Shown here piece by piece: positions 9,147 through 17,706 of a stretch of 64,000 nucleotides of DNA. The position numbers were made by a program, and so were the translations under genes. Source of the DNA: Tissierellaceae bacterium (GTDB lineage Bacteria > Bacillota > Clostridia > Tissierellales > Tissierellaceae); the NCBI GenBank assembly GCA_018434075.1, contig JAHDQA010000126.1, forward strand, positions 1 to 64,000. Reading direction: 5' to 3'. The first letter of the stretch is position 1; the number at the start of each line of letters is the position of its first letter. Below the pieces are notes generated by a model. That model saw nothing but the letters and a program-made list of their open reading frames with translations. It made no database searches and was not told the origin of the DNA.

Positions 9147-10979
9147 ATGGCAAAGAATAAAAATTTAAATAAACAACCTAACAAGAAATACAAGTATGAT
9201 CTATGGATAATAATTCCATTGATAATTGCACTTGCAATTATTCCTCTCATTGTCTACATGAAAGTTGTCGAAGTACCTGAAGGACTTAAATACTTCACAA
9301 ACGGACAAGACAATGCCGACTTTTTTTCGTATTACAAAATGATTTGGTTGTCCATAACAGCATTTATTGGACTATTCATGTTTTTTTCAAGATGTTATTT
9401 AAATAAAAATATTGTACTTAGAAAAGACAAATTCTATTATCCTATGCTAATTTATGCAGCATTGATAATAATCTCAGTTATTTTTTCAAGCTATAAATCA
9501 GTAGCGACAAAAGGATTTATAGATCGCTATGAAGGAATGTATGCTCTCCTTTCATACTTAATTTTGATGTTTTTGGCATACAATACAATAGACAACGAAA
9601 AGCAAGTAAAGGCATTAATATACTCGCTCTCAATATCTTCTTTAGTTATGGCATTAATTGGATTAACTCAATTTTGGGGAAAAGATTTCTTTATGACTGA
9701 TTTCGGCAAAAATCTTATATTGCCAAAAGCTTACGAGCATTTAAAGGATACCTTAAACTTCACATTTGCCGCAAGCAAAGCAACTTATGGAACACTTTAC
9801 AATATAAACTATGTCGGTGTTTATACTAGTATGATTTTTACTATATCTATCACTTTAGTGCTATTGTTAAAAGATAAAAAGCAGAAACTTTTCTTCTTGT
9901 TAGTAAGTGCCGCAAACTTCTTGACACTGCTTGGGTCTAGATCAAGAGCGGCATTGTTGAGCTTTGGCGTCTATATAGTATTGGCGATAATCTTCTATAG
10001 AAGACAGATAAAGCACAGTTTGAGATTTTTTACCCTAGCCTTTGTAGTTATATTAGTTATATTCTTTGGGGTAAACAGCGCTTTGGATGGAACAGTTACT
10101 GATAGATTGATATCGGGATTAAAGTCTTTGATCGAAGTAAGCTATATCGACTTCGAAGATGTGGTTTTAGAAGGCGATGCAATCGATATAAAATTTACTG
10201 ATCATGGGATAAGAATAGTAAATGAAGATGGATTTTTTACTTTTTATGACGAATTAGGCAATCCTCTTGAAGTCGAGATGGTTGAAGAAGGCACTTATAA
10301 GCCTACAAAAGAGCCATATAACAAGCACACTTTCAAGTTGCTGATGTCTGATACAAGCGGACTTATAGTTCAAGCAGATTTAGCCACAAATAAAGGAGTA
10401 AAATCTATTAGATTTGCATACGATGAGAACAACAGCCCTAAAGCTTTAGGCTATAGAGGAGAGCTTCTTGGAAATGATGAGATAAGAGCAAAGCACTTTA
10501 ACTTTGAAGGCAGAGAATACATGGCATCAAATAGAGGTTATATATGGTCAAGATCTATTCCTTTGATAAAAAACACAATATTTATTGGTCATGGTCCAGA
10601 TACTTATGCTATATACTTCCCCAACAATGATTTTGTAGGAAAAATAAAGGGTTTGAATAGCATATATACAGTTGTTGATAAACCACACAACATGTATCTG
10701 CAAACTGCTATAAACACAGGATTAGTATCGCTTCTTGCTGAGCTTTGCATATTTGTTATCTACATTGTTTCAAGCTTTAAAGCTTACTTTAAAAAAGATA
10801 GTTATAATGATTTTATAGAGGTTACAGGACTCGGAATATTCTTTGCAGTGTGCATGTATCTCTTTACAGGTCTTTCTAATGACAGTATAGTTTCAGTAGC
10901 ACCTATATTTTGGGTTTTATTGGGTACAGGTTTTATAATAAACAGAAAAGTAATAGAAAAAGAAAAGGGGATAGCTTAG
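9147..10979 (+). CDS. O-antigen ligase / Wzy_C-type polytopic membrane protein
   Basis: This 610-residue protein has about 11 hydrophobic segments: one near 20-40, several between 60 and 300, and a final group after 520. The region before the last helices carries GHGPDTY and KPHNMYLQTAINTG, where the conserved Wzy_C His-Asn motif is expected. Members join lipid-linked glycans to an acceptor or polymerise them outside the membrane; in a Gram-positive cell the likely substrates are secondary cell-wall polymer or S-layer glycans (inference). About 190 residues of extracytoplasmic sequence, roughly 325-515, separate two membrane blocks and are larger than usual. The start follows AAGGAGGT by five bases. 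The terminator is shared with the convergent YvrJ gene. Confidence 0.82.
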   Translation: MAKNKNLNKQPNKKYKYDLWIIIPLIIALAIIPLIVYMKVVEVPEGLKYFTNGQDNADFFSYYKMIWLSITAFIGLFMFFSRCYLNKNIVLRKDKFYYPMLIYAALIIISVIFSSYKSVATKGFIDRYEGMYALLSYLILMFLAYNTIDNEKQVKALIYSLSISSLVMALIGLTQFWGKDFFMTDFGKNLILPKAYEHLKDTLNFTFAASKATYGTLYNINYVGVYTSMIFTISITLVLLLKDKKQKLFFLLVSAANFLTLLGSRSRAALLSFGVYIVLAIIFYRRQIKHSLRFFTLAFVVILVIFFGVNSALDGTVTDRLISGLKSLIEVSYIDFEDVVLEGDAIDIKFTDHGIRIVNEDGFFTFYDELGNPLEVEMVEEGTYKPTKEPYNKHTFKLLMSDTSGLIVQADLATNKGVKSIRFAYDENNSPKALGYRGELLGNDEIRAKHFNFEGREYMASNRGYIWSRSIPLIKNTIFIGHGPDTYAIYFPNNDFVGKIKGLNSIYTVVDKPHNMYLQTAINTGLVSLLAELCIFVIYIVSSFKAYFKKDSYNDFIEVTGLGIFFAVCMYLFTGLSNDSIVSVAPIFWVLLGTGFIINRKVIEKEKGIA

Positions 10980-10990
10980 GCTATCCTTTT
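10969..10990 (+). terminator. Terminator between the ligase-like gene and yvrJ
   Basis: The stem GGATAGC/GCTATCC with loop TTAG is flanked by AAAA and TTTT. It can act for both convergent genes and contains the stop codons at its edges. Confidence 0.65.
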
Positions 10991-11135
10991 AATTTAACTT
11001 TGTTTCTATGACTTTTGATAACTCTGTGATACTTTTAGTAAGCTCATTTAGCTTTCCTTCGATCCTCACTAATAAAAATAGCGATATGACTATTGGAAAA
11101 CCTAAATTAGCTATGTTGGTATAGAGTTCTTCCAT
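10989..11135 (-). CDS. yvrJ: YvrJ family small membrane protein
   Basis: This 48-residue ORF reads MEELYTNIANLGFPIVISLF and then LLVRIEGKLNELTKSITELS, ending KVIETKLN. It has one N-terminal hydrophobic helix (about 8-24) and a short amphipathic cytoplasmic tail, the signature of the YvrJ family. The start follows a purine-rich AAAGAGGTG. The family's function is unknown. It lies third in a row behind DUF1659 and DUF2922 genes, an arrangement repeated in many Firmicutes, so the three probably form one functional unit. It was found by translating the minus strand between 10980 and 11140. Confidence 0.8.
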   Translation of the reverse strand: MEELYTNIANLGFPIVISLFLLVRIEGKLNELTKSITELSKVIETKLN

Positions 11136-11178
11136 GTTTTCACCTCTTTAAATTAAAGGGAGCCTATGGCCCCCTTTG

Positions 11179-11397
11179 TTAAAATTCTATTTCTGTAGTT
11201 GATGTAGTGACTATGTTGGCTTTATTTGGTGTTGCCAATAAACCATTTCTGGAGACAAATGTATCTAGTCCAACTAGATTTGTCATAGCTTGATGTATCT
11301 CTTCTTGTGTTAAATCTTCTCTAGGGTTGTCTACTGATATACTATATGCTTTGTTTGCTGCATCTAAAAACTGCATGATAAGTTTTCTTTTTTCCAT
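11179..11397 (-). CDS. DUF2922 family protein
   Basis: This 72-residue protein has the DUF2922 hallmark: a beta hairpin followed by VDNPREDLTQEEIHQAMTNL, where the ISVDNPxEDLTxEEI phrase is characteristic. No catalytic residues, signal peptide or membrane segment are visible. The start is supported by GAAAGGAG. It lies between DUF1659 (20 bases upstream) and YvrJ (about 43 bases downstream) and is probably co-transcribed with both. The function is unknown for the whole family. Confidence 0.82.
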   Translation of the reverse strand: MEKRKLIMQFLDAANKAYSISVDNPREDLTQEEIHQAMTNLVGLDTFVSRNGLLATPNKANIVTTSTTEIEF

Positions 11398-11417
11398 AAA
11401 TATTCTCCTTTCTTAAA

Positions 11418-11627
11418 TTATTCAGTTACAATTGCTTCTTCGATTCTTTTAACGTTGATAAGTGTTTTTTCTTGTAATCCTGAAAGTATCTCCCCTGCTG
11501 ATAAGATGTTTTCGTCAGTTGCTGTAAGATTGATGTTTGAATAAGTCTTTGATTCAATTTTTTGTTTTCCGTCAACTACTCCACCATCAAGCTCAAGCTT
11601 TAAACTTTTCTTTGTTATCTCAACCAT
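11418..11627 (-). CDS. DUF1659 family protein
   Basis: This 69-residue protein matches the DUF1659 pattern: a KLELDGG strand, then KTYSNINLTATDENILSAG and an LSGLQEKTLINVKRIEE end. It is soluble, with no signal peptide. It is first of the DUF1659-DUF2922-YvrJ trio. The start codon follows AAGGGGGTG. The gene lies downstream of the major SLH gene but is separated from it by a strong terminator, so it should have its own promoter in 11628-11690; a TATAAG/TTGCCC pair is present there but is not well spaced. The function is unknown. Confidence 0.8.
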   Translation of the reverse strand: MVEITKKSLKLELDGGVVDGKQKIESKTYSNINLTATDENILSAGEILSGLQEKTLINVKRIEEAIVTE

Positions 11628-11690
11628 TTTCTCACCCCCTTATACTCTATATATATGATTTAGGGGCAATATGTACTACATTTAGGCATA

Positions 11691-11718
11691 AAAAAACCTC
11701 GGTTGCCCGAGGTTTTTT
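11691..11718 (-). terminator. Terminator of the major SLH gene
   Basis: AAAAAACCTCGG pairs with CCGAGGTTTTTT around the loop TTGC (12 bp). The hairpin lies seven bases beyond the stop of the SLH gene and is symmetrical, so it could stop transcription from either side. Confidence 0.9.
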
Positions 11719-11724
11719 GATTAA

Positions 11725-14556
11725 TTATTTATAAGTTGTGAATTCAATTTTTGCAGTTATATTTCCATATCTATAAGTTGCTGTGAATTTATCGCCAGCA
11801 GATACTCCATTAATTGCAACATTTGTAGTTCCATTGCCACTTACTGTAAATGCTGAACCATCAACTTTTACAACATCTGTTATTATTATAGAACCACTAG
11901 TTGTAGGAACAACTACATCGTATTGATCCAATACTTCATCTACAAAGGCATATAATGCTGATGCAGTTATTGAAGCGTTTGTAGTTGTACTTACTTGGAT
12001 ATATGCTTTACCGTTTACGACATCATCTACTAATGTGATAGTTGTTGGTGTAGGTTCTACATTTGTTATAACTACATCTTTAGATAATACTTGTGCATAT
12101 GACCCTGATACATTGGAATCTTTTACACTAACTATGATAGTTCTGGTTACTTCTTTGGTTGTTGCGCTTAAACCCAATGCAGCATCTGTTGTTGCAAAAA
12201 TTTCTATTGGACTTGAAGTTGCTAATCCAGTAGGAACTGTTATTTCAAATGCTCCACTTGGTAATTTAACTTTTGTACCATTTTCAGTTACTCCATATAC
12301 AACTACTTCTCTTGCATATACTGAACTATTACCTGAATATAATTTACCTATTTCTCCTACTTCATAACTCTTGAATTGTGATTGTGGCACCCTAGTGAAT
12401 GTAACAGTTTTTGCACTATCTGCTACGCCTTCTAATTCAAATCTAACTGCTATAGAATTGTTGCCAGCCCATTCTTCTTTAGCTGTTAAAGTTATGCTTC
12501 CTGTAGTTATAGAAGCGGAAGTAGTTGCAACATTATTTAATTTTAATTCAAATGCTGAAGGTGAAGGTACAGTTACTTTTATAGTACCAATTTTACTTGC
12601 ATTTGAAGTTCCGTTCATTGTTCTGCCATATTGGTCTTGAACGAGTATATTTCCGTAGCTTATAGTTACAGTATTTCCTTGAGCTACACTTGTAGGTATA
12701 GTTGATTTTAATCCAGTAACAACTACTGGTTTTGCTGCTTCTTTAACATTTACCATAACGTTTGAGTAATTTCCAGTAGCTGTTACTATGGATGTTAAAG
12801 AAACCAATAAATCTTGGTTATCACTAGCTCCAGTTGTTGGTGCAGTATATACCAATTTAGCTGAGCCATCTGGTTTTTCTACAAAGCTTAAATGATCAGA
12901 CAATGTTACTTTACCGTTTAATGCAGCAAATTTAGTTACTGGGTTTCCATATTGGTCATATGCTGTAAATGGTATTTCTACAGTTTCGCCTTCTGCTACT
13001 ATAGTTGTAGGAGCTGATAGTGTTAATGTTTTTAACATAGGCAAAGCATCAGCAGTTATAGTGTATGATGAAACTTTACCAGTTCTAGCAGATATAGCTT
13101 GGATTATAGCAGTTCCACCTGCAGCAGTGTTACTGCCAGCGCTAATTTTTACTCCTTGATATGTTACGCCATCAACCTCATAGCTATCTACTGCTGTGAA
13201 AGTTGAACCAACAAAAATAGGATTGTTTGATACGAATAATATATCGCTAAATGCTCCATTAGTTGAAGTTACAGTCATAGGATTGCCATATTGATCTTTT
13301 GCTGTAAACAACAATACATAGTTGTCAGCATTTGTAAATCCTGATGGAAGTGCAACAAATTTATTATTCTTTGCTACTCCAGCAAATACAACTTCATCAA
13401 CATGAGAAGGTAATACTATTTGAACTTGTGTATTTATAACTGTTGCTGATTGTGTGTGAACACCAGTTAAATAAACAGTAGTTCCTGGAATAAATTGTGC
13501 ACCAGCTGCATTTTGAATAGTTATTTCTCCTACGCCGCTATTTCCAGTAGAAACTGACCCAGTATATCCAGTTGATGCTGTCCAGTTTACTGAAACATTG
13601 TTCATTCTTTCTCCATATTGATTCAAAACTACAAATGAAACTTTAGCTGTTGAAGCATTTTGAGCTGTCATAGGAGCTTTGTCTGATAACAATTCAATCT
13701 TTGAAACTTTAACATCTTCAGCTGAGAGTGTTGCTGTTAAAGCTTCATCTGTCAAGCCAGTTACTTTTACAGTGTAATCGCCTTTAGTAAGGTTAGTTAC
13801 AGTTGTAATAACTGCTGATTTAGCATCATCAGCAAATACTATGCTTTCAGTATTTACAGCGATTGAACCTTTGTTAACAGTGATTACTGCTTTTGTTTTG
13901 TCAACAGGTTTGTTAAATGTTACAGTGATTTTCTTAGCTCCTGTTGCTTTTGCTGTTACAGCAAATTCTGCAGGCATTACAATTCCCAATGTTTCAGCTA
14001 ATGTCTTTTCACTGTCTTTAACTTTTGTATTAAGTGCTGTTACTGTCATAACTGACATATTTCCTCTTAGCAATTTTGCTGTAGCTTCAAGAGTTAGACC
14101 TTCTAATAAACCTAAGTCTTTAGCTTTTGTATAAGCATCTTTCCACTCAACATCTGTGTAGCCAAGAGCTCTTAATAATACTAGAGCGTAGTCTTGTACA
14201 GTTATGTCGTCAGTAAATCCGAATTTTGCATCATTGTATCCTTTGTAATACCCTTCTGCTTGTGCCCAGCCTAAGAAAGGTACATAATATTTGATTGTTA
14301 CGTCCTTCCAAGTTGGAGCTGTTGGATATTTTGCTGCTACTTCTTCTTCACCAAGAAGTCTAGCAAGCATTACTACTGAGTCTCTTCTTAAAAGAGTCTT
14401 ATCTAGCATTAAATTGCCGTTTTGATCTCCTTTAAGAACGCCTAATTGTTCAAGAAGTTTCCCTGCTTCCTCTTGTGGAGTTGCAGCTTGTGCATAAACA
14501 GGAATCATTCCTAGAACCATTACTAAAGCTAACACCAATGATAGGGTTCTCTTCAT
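11725..14556 (-). CDS. SLH-domain surface protein, probable major S-layer protein
   Basis: This 943-residue exported protein has a signal peptide (MKRTLSLVLALVMVLGMIPVYAQAA, about 1-25). SLH modules follow over about 26-190 (LLEQLGVLKGDQNGNLMLDK, VPFLGWAQAEGYYKGYNDAK, LLRGNMSVMTVTALN). The rest, to the C-terminus, is beta-rich Ig-like sequence. DQYGNP, NQYGERMNN and QDQYGRTMNG recur, a pattern typical of bacterial Ig/invasin-like domains in S-layer proteins. The composition is low in Cys and rich in Thr, Val and Ala. A consensus promoter, a long leader with a hairpin and a strong terminator suggest high expression as a monocistron, so this is the best candidate for the lattice-forming protein (inference). 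The start follows AAGGAGGT. Confidence 0.85.
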   Translation of the reverse strand: MKRTLSLVLALVMVLGMIPVYAQAATPQEEAGKLLEQLGVLKGDQNGNLMLDKTLLRRDSVVMLARLLGEEEVAAKYPTAPTWKDVTIKYYVPFLGWAQAEGYYKGYNDAKFGFTDDITVQDYALVLLRALGYTDVEWKDAYTKAKDLGLLEGLTLEATAKLLRGNMSVMTVTALNTKVKDSEKTLAETLGIVMPAEFAVTAKATGAKKITVTFNKPVDKTKAVITVNKGSIAVNTESIVFADDAKSAVITTVTNLTKGDYTVKVTGLTDEALTATLSAEDVKVSKIELLSDKAPMTAQNASTAKVSFVVLNQYGERMNNVSVNWTASTGYTGSVSTGNSGVGEITIQNAAGAQFIPGTTVYLTGVHTQSATVINTQVQIVLPSHVDEVVFAGVAKNNKFVALPSGFTNADNYVLLFTAKDQYGNPMTVTSTNGAFSDILFVSNNPIFVGSTFTAVDSYEVDGVTYQGVKISAGSNTAAGGTAIIQAISARTGKVSSYTITADALPMLKTLTLSAPTTIVAEGETVEIPFTAYDQYGNPVTKFAALNGKVTLSDHLSFVEKPDGSAKLVYTAPTTGASDNQDLLVSLTSIVTATGNYSNVMVNVKEAAKPVVVTGLKSTIPTSVAQGNTVTISYGNILVQDQYGRTMNGTSNASKIGTIKVTVPSPSAFELKLNNVATTSASITTGSITLTAKEEWAGNNSIAVRFELEGVADSAKTVTFTRVPQSQFKSYEVGEIGKLYSGNSSVYAREVVVYGVTENGTKVKLPSGAFEITVPTGLATSSPIEIFATTDAALGLSATTKEVTRTIIVSVKDSNVSGSYAQVLSKDVVITNVEPTPTTITLVDDVVNGKAYIQVSTTTNASITASALYAFVDEVLDQYDVVVPTTSGSIIITDVVKVDGSAFTVSGNGTTNVAINGVSAGDKFTATYRYGNITAKIEFTTYK

Positions 14557-14590
14557 GTTCTAATTACCTCCTTATAATTTTGTTTTAATT

Positions 14591-14606
14591 TGTACTGTTA
14601 AGTACA
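14591..14606 (-). other. Hairpin in the SLH gene leader
   Basis: TGTACT-GTTA-AGTACA is a perfect 6-bp inverted repeat between the promoter and the start codon of the major SLH gene. Such 5' hairpins often lengthen mRNA life; that role here is inference. Confidence 0.4.
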
Positions 14607-14626
14607 GTAACTCGCACTTTACAGTT

Positions 14627-14655
14627 ATTATAACACCTACTTTAGCCATGGTCAA
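14627..14655 (-). promoter_or_regulatory. Near-consensus sigma-A promoter of the major SLH gene
   Basis: On the minus strand TTGACC (14650-14655) and TATAAT (14627-14632) are separated by exactly 17 bases. Transcription should begin near 14620, giving a leader of about 60 bases. Confidence 0.85.
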
Positions 14656-14758
14656 TAAATTGTAAATATATTGCAGCATATACTAAAGTAGTTACTATAC
14701 TTTGATTATACACTAAATTTTGGATTTTAGTGTTACAAATTTGTTACATTTAAGTCAT

Positions 14759-15850
14759 TTAGTTGTTTAAGTAATTTATTGCTTTCTCAAGCTGAGTATC
14801 AAAGGTTTCATTTTCAACTATTAAATCAGGCGTCACGCCTACTCCATTTATTTTTACCCACTTTGGACTAAAATACTCAGCTACTGTCAATTTCATCGCA
14901 TCTCCTTTTGGAAGAGTGACTATATTTTGCACTGTTCCCTTTCCATAAGTCTTTGTGCCAATGATGCATCCTGCTTTTGTGTCTTTGACTGCTGCGGCTA
15001 CAATCTCCGATGCGCTTGCGCTGTTGTGATTTACCAATACAACAAGTTCATATTTGGTCTTTTCTAGATTTGAATAATAGCTTTGCACATTTCCATATTT
15101 ATCTTTTATGTGTACTATTGGTCCTTTTGGCACAAAGAGACTAGCTACTTTTACAGCTTCATCTAAATAACCTCCAGGGTTGTCCCTTAGATCCAGTATG
15201 ACTTTCTTGGTTCCAACAGTATCTATATAGTCAAGGGCTTCCTTTACTTTATCACTTGCTTTGTCGCTAAAACTGCTGAGTCTGATGTAGCCAACTCCTT
15301 TGGATACATTGTATTCCACTGGTGATATTTCAATTTTTGTTCTTCTGACTTTAAAGACTTTTATTTCATTGTCCCTTTTTATCTCTATTCGAACAATATT
15401 CCCAGCTTTCCCTCTCAAAAGAGAAGTGACTTGGTCTAAACTTAGCCCTTCTACTTTTTGGTAATTTATGCTGATTATCACATCTCCTGCTTTAAGTCCT
15501 TGAGCTTGTGCTGGTGTATTGTCCAAAACTTTATCTATAACCACATCTTTGTTTTGAAGCTTTATTACAATGCCTATGCCTGCGAATGATTGATTTAAAC
15601 TGTTGATAAAATCTTCATATTCTTCTTTTGTGTAGTAGTCGCTGTATGGATCTAAGTTTTGCAACAGACCCTTTAATATGTTGTTTTGATGAGTTTCGTA
15701 ATCAATGTCTTTAATGTAATAAGAATTAATGTATTCCACAATAAAATCCACATAGCCATAGTCTATTCCACTTTGAGCAAAGCTTGCACTTGGCAGTAGA
15801 ATTGTGAGAACAAGTAAAAAGATCAACAATCTATTCATTTTCTTTTTCAA
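14759..15850 (-). CDS. Secreted carboxy-terminal processing protease (S41, PDZ)
   Basis: This 363-residue protease has a signal peptide (about 1-25), a PDZ domain (about 90-170) and an S41 peptidase domain. The Ser/Lys catalytic dyad is visible as NSASASE (serine) and TYGKGTVQ (lysine), with the conserved DLRDNPGG before it. CtpA-type enzymes cleave exported proteins or cell-wall hydrolases outside the membrane. It is somewhat short for the family because it lacks a C-terminal peptidoglycan-binding domain. The start is taken as TTG at 15850, as AAGGGGC lies at a suitable distance; the next ATG is 12 bases later. It follows the two LTA-synthase-like genes at a 13-base gap, so these probably form one envelope operon. 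Confidence 0.9.
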   Translation of the reverse strand: MKKKMNRLLIFLLVLTILLPSASFAQSGIDYGYVDFIVEYINSYYIKDIDYETHQNNILKGLLQNLDPYSDYYTKEEYEDFINSLNQSFAGIGIVIKLQNKDVVIDKVLDNTPAQAQGLKAGDVIISINYQKVEGLSLDQVTSLLRGKAGNIVRIEIKRDNEIKVFKVRRTKIEISPVEYNVSKGVGYIRLSSFSDKASDKVKEALDYIDTVGTKKVILDLRDNPGGYLDEAVKVASLFVPKGPIVHIKDKYGNVQSYYSNLEKTKYELVVLVNHNSASASEIVAAAVKDTKAGCIIGTKTYGKGTVQNIVTLPKGDAMKLTVAEYFSPKWVKINGVGVTPDLIVENETFDTQLEKAINYLNN

Positions 15851-15863
15851 TCAACTCGCCCCT

Positions 15864-17684
15864 TTACTTAATGTACTCCTGGAAATAGTTGTTTTTCAAT
15901 ATATAATCCGATAAGTCTATTTCCCTTATACCCCTTTGGTAAATATCTTTAAACTTATTTATATCTACTTCTTCTCGAGTGTGCCTATTTATAGCTTTGC
16001 TATTTTCATAAACTCCATCTCTTGAAAACTCAAACATATAGTCTTTGGTTATGACAGAGCCTTTGTACAAATAAGTTTGTGGGAATACACAGTTCTCTCT
16101 AGTTGGATTGTTTAAGTCCATTCCAAAGACAATACCTTTAGTGTTTTCATATCCCATGACATTTGCTATCGTTGGATAGAAATCAAGTTGACTTCCCACA
16201 GTTGTTATGGTATTACCTAAGTTTTCATTTGGTATGTGTATTATCAAAGGAATATTCATCATTGTGTCATAGTCGTAAGGTTTATCCAATAAATAATTCA
16301 ATATCTCTTCTTCAGTTTCAAGTCCTGCATTAATTGCAAAATGATCCCCATAGATTACTATAACAGAATCGTCATAAAGTCCATTGTCCTTTAAGCTTTG
16401 AATGAATCCACCTATTGCTTCGTCTGTATAGTGTATAGCTTGAAGGTAATTAGCTGTCAGAGTGTTCTTGTGCTCTTCCCTGATATTTATCTTTTGGTAC
16501 TCTTCTGGCATCTCATATGGGTTGTGGCTGGTCAATGTAACTAAAAATGCATAAAATGGGTTTTCATCTTTCTGATCCAATTGCTTTAGATAAAACATTG
16601 ATTGATTAAAAAAGTCTTTATCCGTTATGCCAAAGCCAATTTCTTCAGTGAAGTTAAAATTATCTTCTGCTATAAATCTCTCAAACCCTTGGTTTACGTA
16701 TGCCTTGTCTCTGTTCCAAAACTCTCTTTTGTATCCATGAAATGCCCATGCAGTGTATCCATTGTCTCTCATTAGCCAAGGAAGCCCATAGAATTTGTTG
16801 TCAGCGTATTGAAAATAGGTTGGCTTTTCCATAGATGGATAGAGCGAGTTTAAAGATACGAATTCTGCATCTGAAGTGTTGCCCTTCCCTATAAGCTGAA
16901 AATAGTTATTGTAGTAAATGCTGTCATTCTCAAGAGCTAGTTTGTTTAAATTTGGAGTTATCTCTTGACCGTCGTAGTCCCTAAACATGACAAAATTGGC
17001 AAGGGATTCCACTTGAATAACTATAAGATTTTTGCCATTTCCAATGCCATGATAGTTTTGCCCTTCGTTCTTCATTCTTTCAGCAATTTTTTTTAATCCA
17101 TCTTCTATTGTTTGTTCTTCGGCTACTGAAGTTTTTTCAAACCTCACTATGTGATAGAAGTCTACAACCTGATGTGAGTAAAACTCTTGATTTATAACCG
17201 ACTTTAATTCCCCGATTCCAAACAAATATACCAAAACACTCAAAACAAAGACTGATGATGTTTTAAATATGTTTTTATAATCCTCCGCTTTTAATGCTCC
17301 TTTTTTCCCAAATGCTTTTTCTTTCTTGTTTAAGAAATAATATACAAATGGTATATCCAACACAAGTATTATCTTGTTTAAATCCAAAAGGTGCTTTATG
17401 CTATTTTTTACTGTGTTTAATTGCCTTGCCTGTCCCAGCACATTTATTGATAAAAGTGTGTTAAAATATGAAAAATACACTGCGTTTGCAAACATCAAAA
17501 TCGAGATCAAGCTATAAAAAACTATTGTGTTTCTCTTCTTTTTATTTCCACTTTTCCAAGAAATAAATGAAAAAATGGCACAAGACAAGAAGAAAGTCAA
17601 TACAATAATATAGGCTTCATTTTTTTCTACTTTTATTGCGTTTGTATATATAATGGATTTTATTAGCATCATCAGTTCTAGCAT
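15864..17684 (-). CDS. LTA synthase family membrane sulfatase-fold protein (copy 2)
   Basis: This 606-residue protein has five hydrophobic helices in residues 1-165 and an extracellular alkaline-phosphatase/sulfatase-fold domain. Family motifs are present: VIQVESLANFV (metal-binding Glu), GKGNTSDAEF (nucleophile Thr), WAFHGYKREFWNR (His/Arg of the glycerol-phosphate pocket) and VIYGDHF (Asp-His metal ligands). LtaS-type enzymes move glycerol-phosphate from phosphatidylglycerol onto a growing polymer or onto surface glycans. ATG follows AAGGAGG. It is 22 bases downstream of a homologue with the same domain plan. Whether it makes lipoteichoic acid or modifies another glycan is not decidable here. 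Confidence 0.9.
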   Translation of the reverse strand: MLELMMLIKSIIYTNAIKVEKNEAYIIVLTFFLSCAIFSFISWKSGNKKKRNTIVFYSLISILMFANAVYFSYFNTLLSINVLGQARQLNTVKNSIKHLLDLNKIILVLDIPFVYYFLNKKEKAFGKKGALKAEDYKNIFKTSSVFVLSVLVYLFGIGELKSVINQEFYSHQVVDFYHIVRFEKTSVAEEQTIEDGLKKIAERMKNEGQNYHGIGNGKNLIVIQVESLANFVMFRDYDGQEITPNLNKLALENDSIYYNNYFQLIGKGNTSDAEFVSLNSLYPSMEKPTYFQYADNKFYGLPWLMRDNGYTAWAFHGYKREFWNRDKAYVNQGFERFIAEDNFNFTEEIGFGITDKDFFNQSMFYLKQLDQKDENPFYAFLVTLTSHNPYEMPEEYQKINIREEHKNTLTANYLQAIHYTDEAIGGFIQSLKDNGLYDDSVIVIYGDHFAINAGLETEEEILNYLLDKPYDYDTMMNIPLIIHIPNENLGNTITTVGSQLDFYPTIANVMGYENTKGIVFGMDLNNPTRENCVFPQTYLYKGSVITKDYMFEFSRDGVYENSKAINRHTREEVDINKFKDIYQRGIREIDLSDYILKNNYFQEYIK

Positions 17685-17706
17685 TTAAATTCCTCCTTAA
17701 AGCCAG

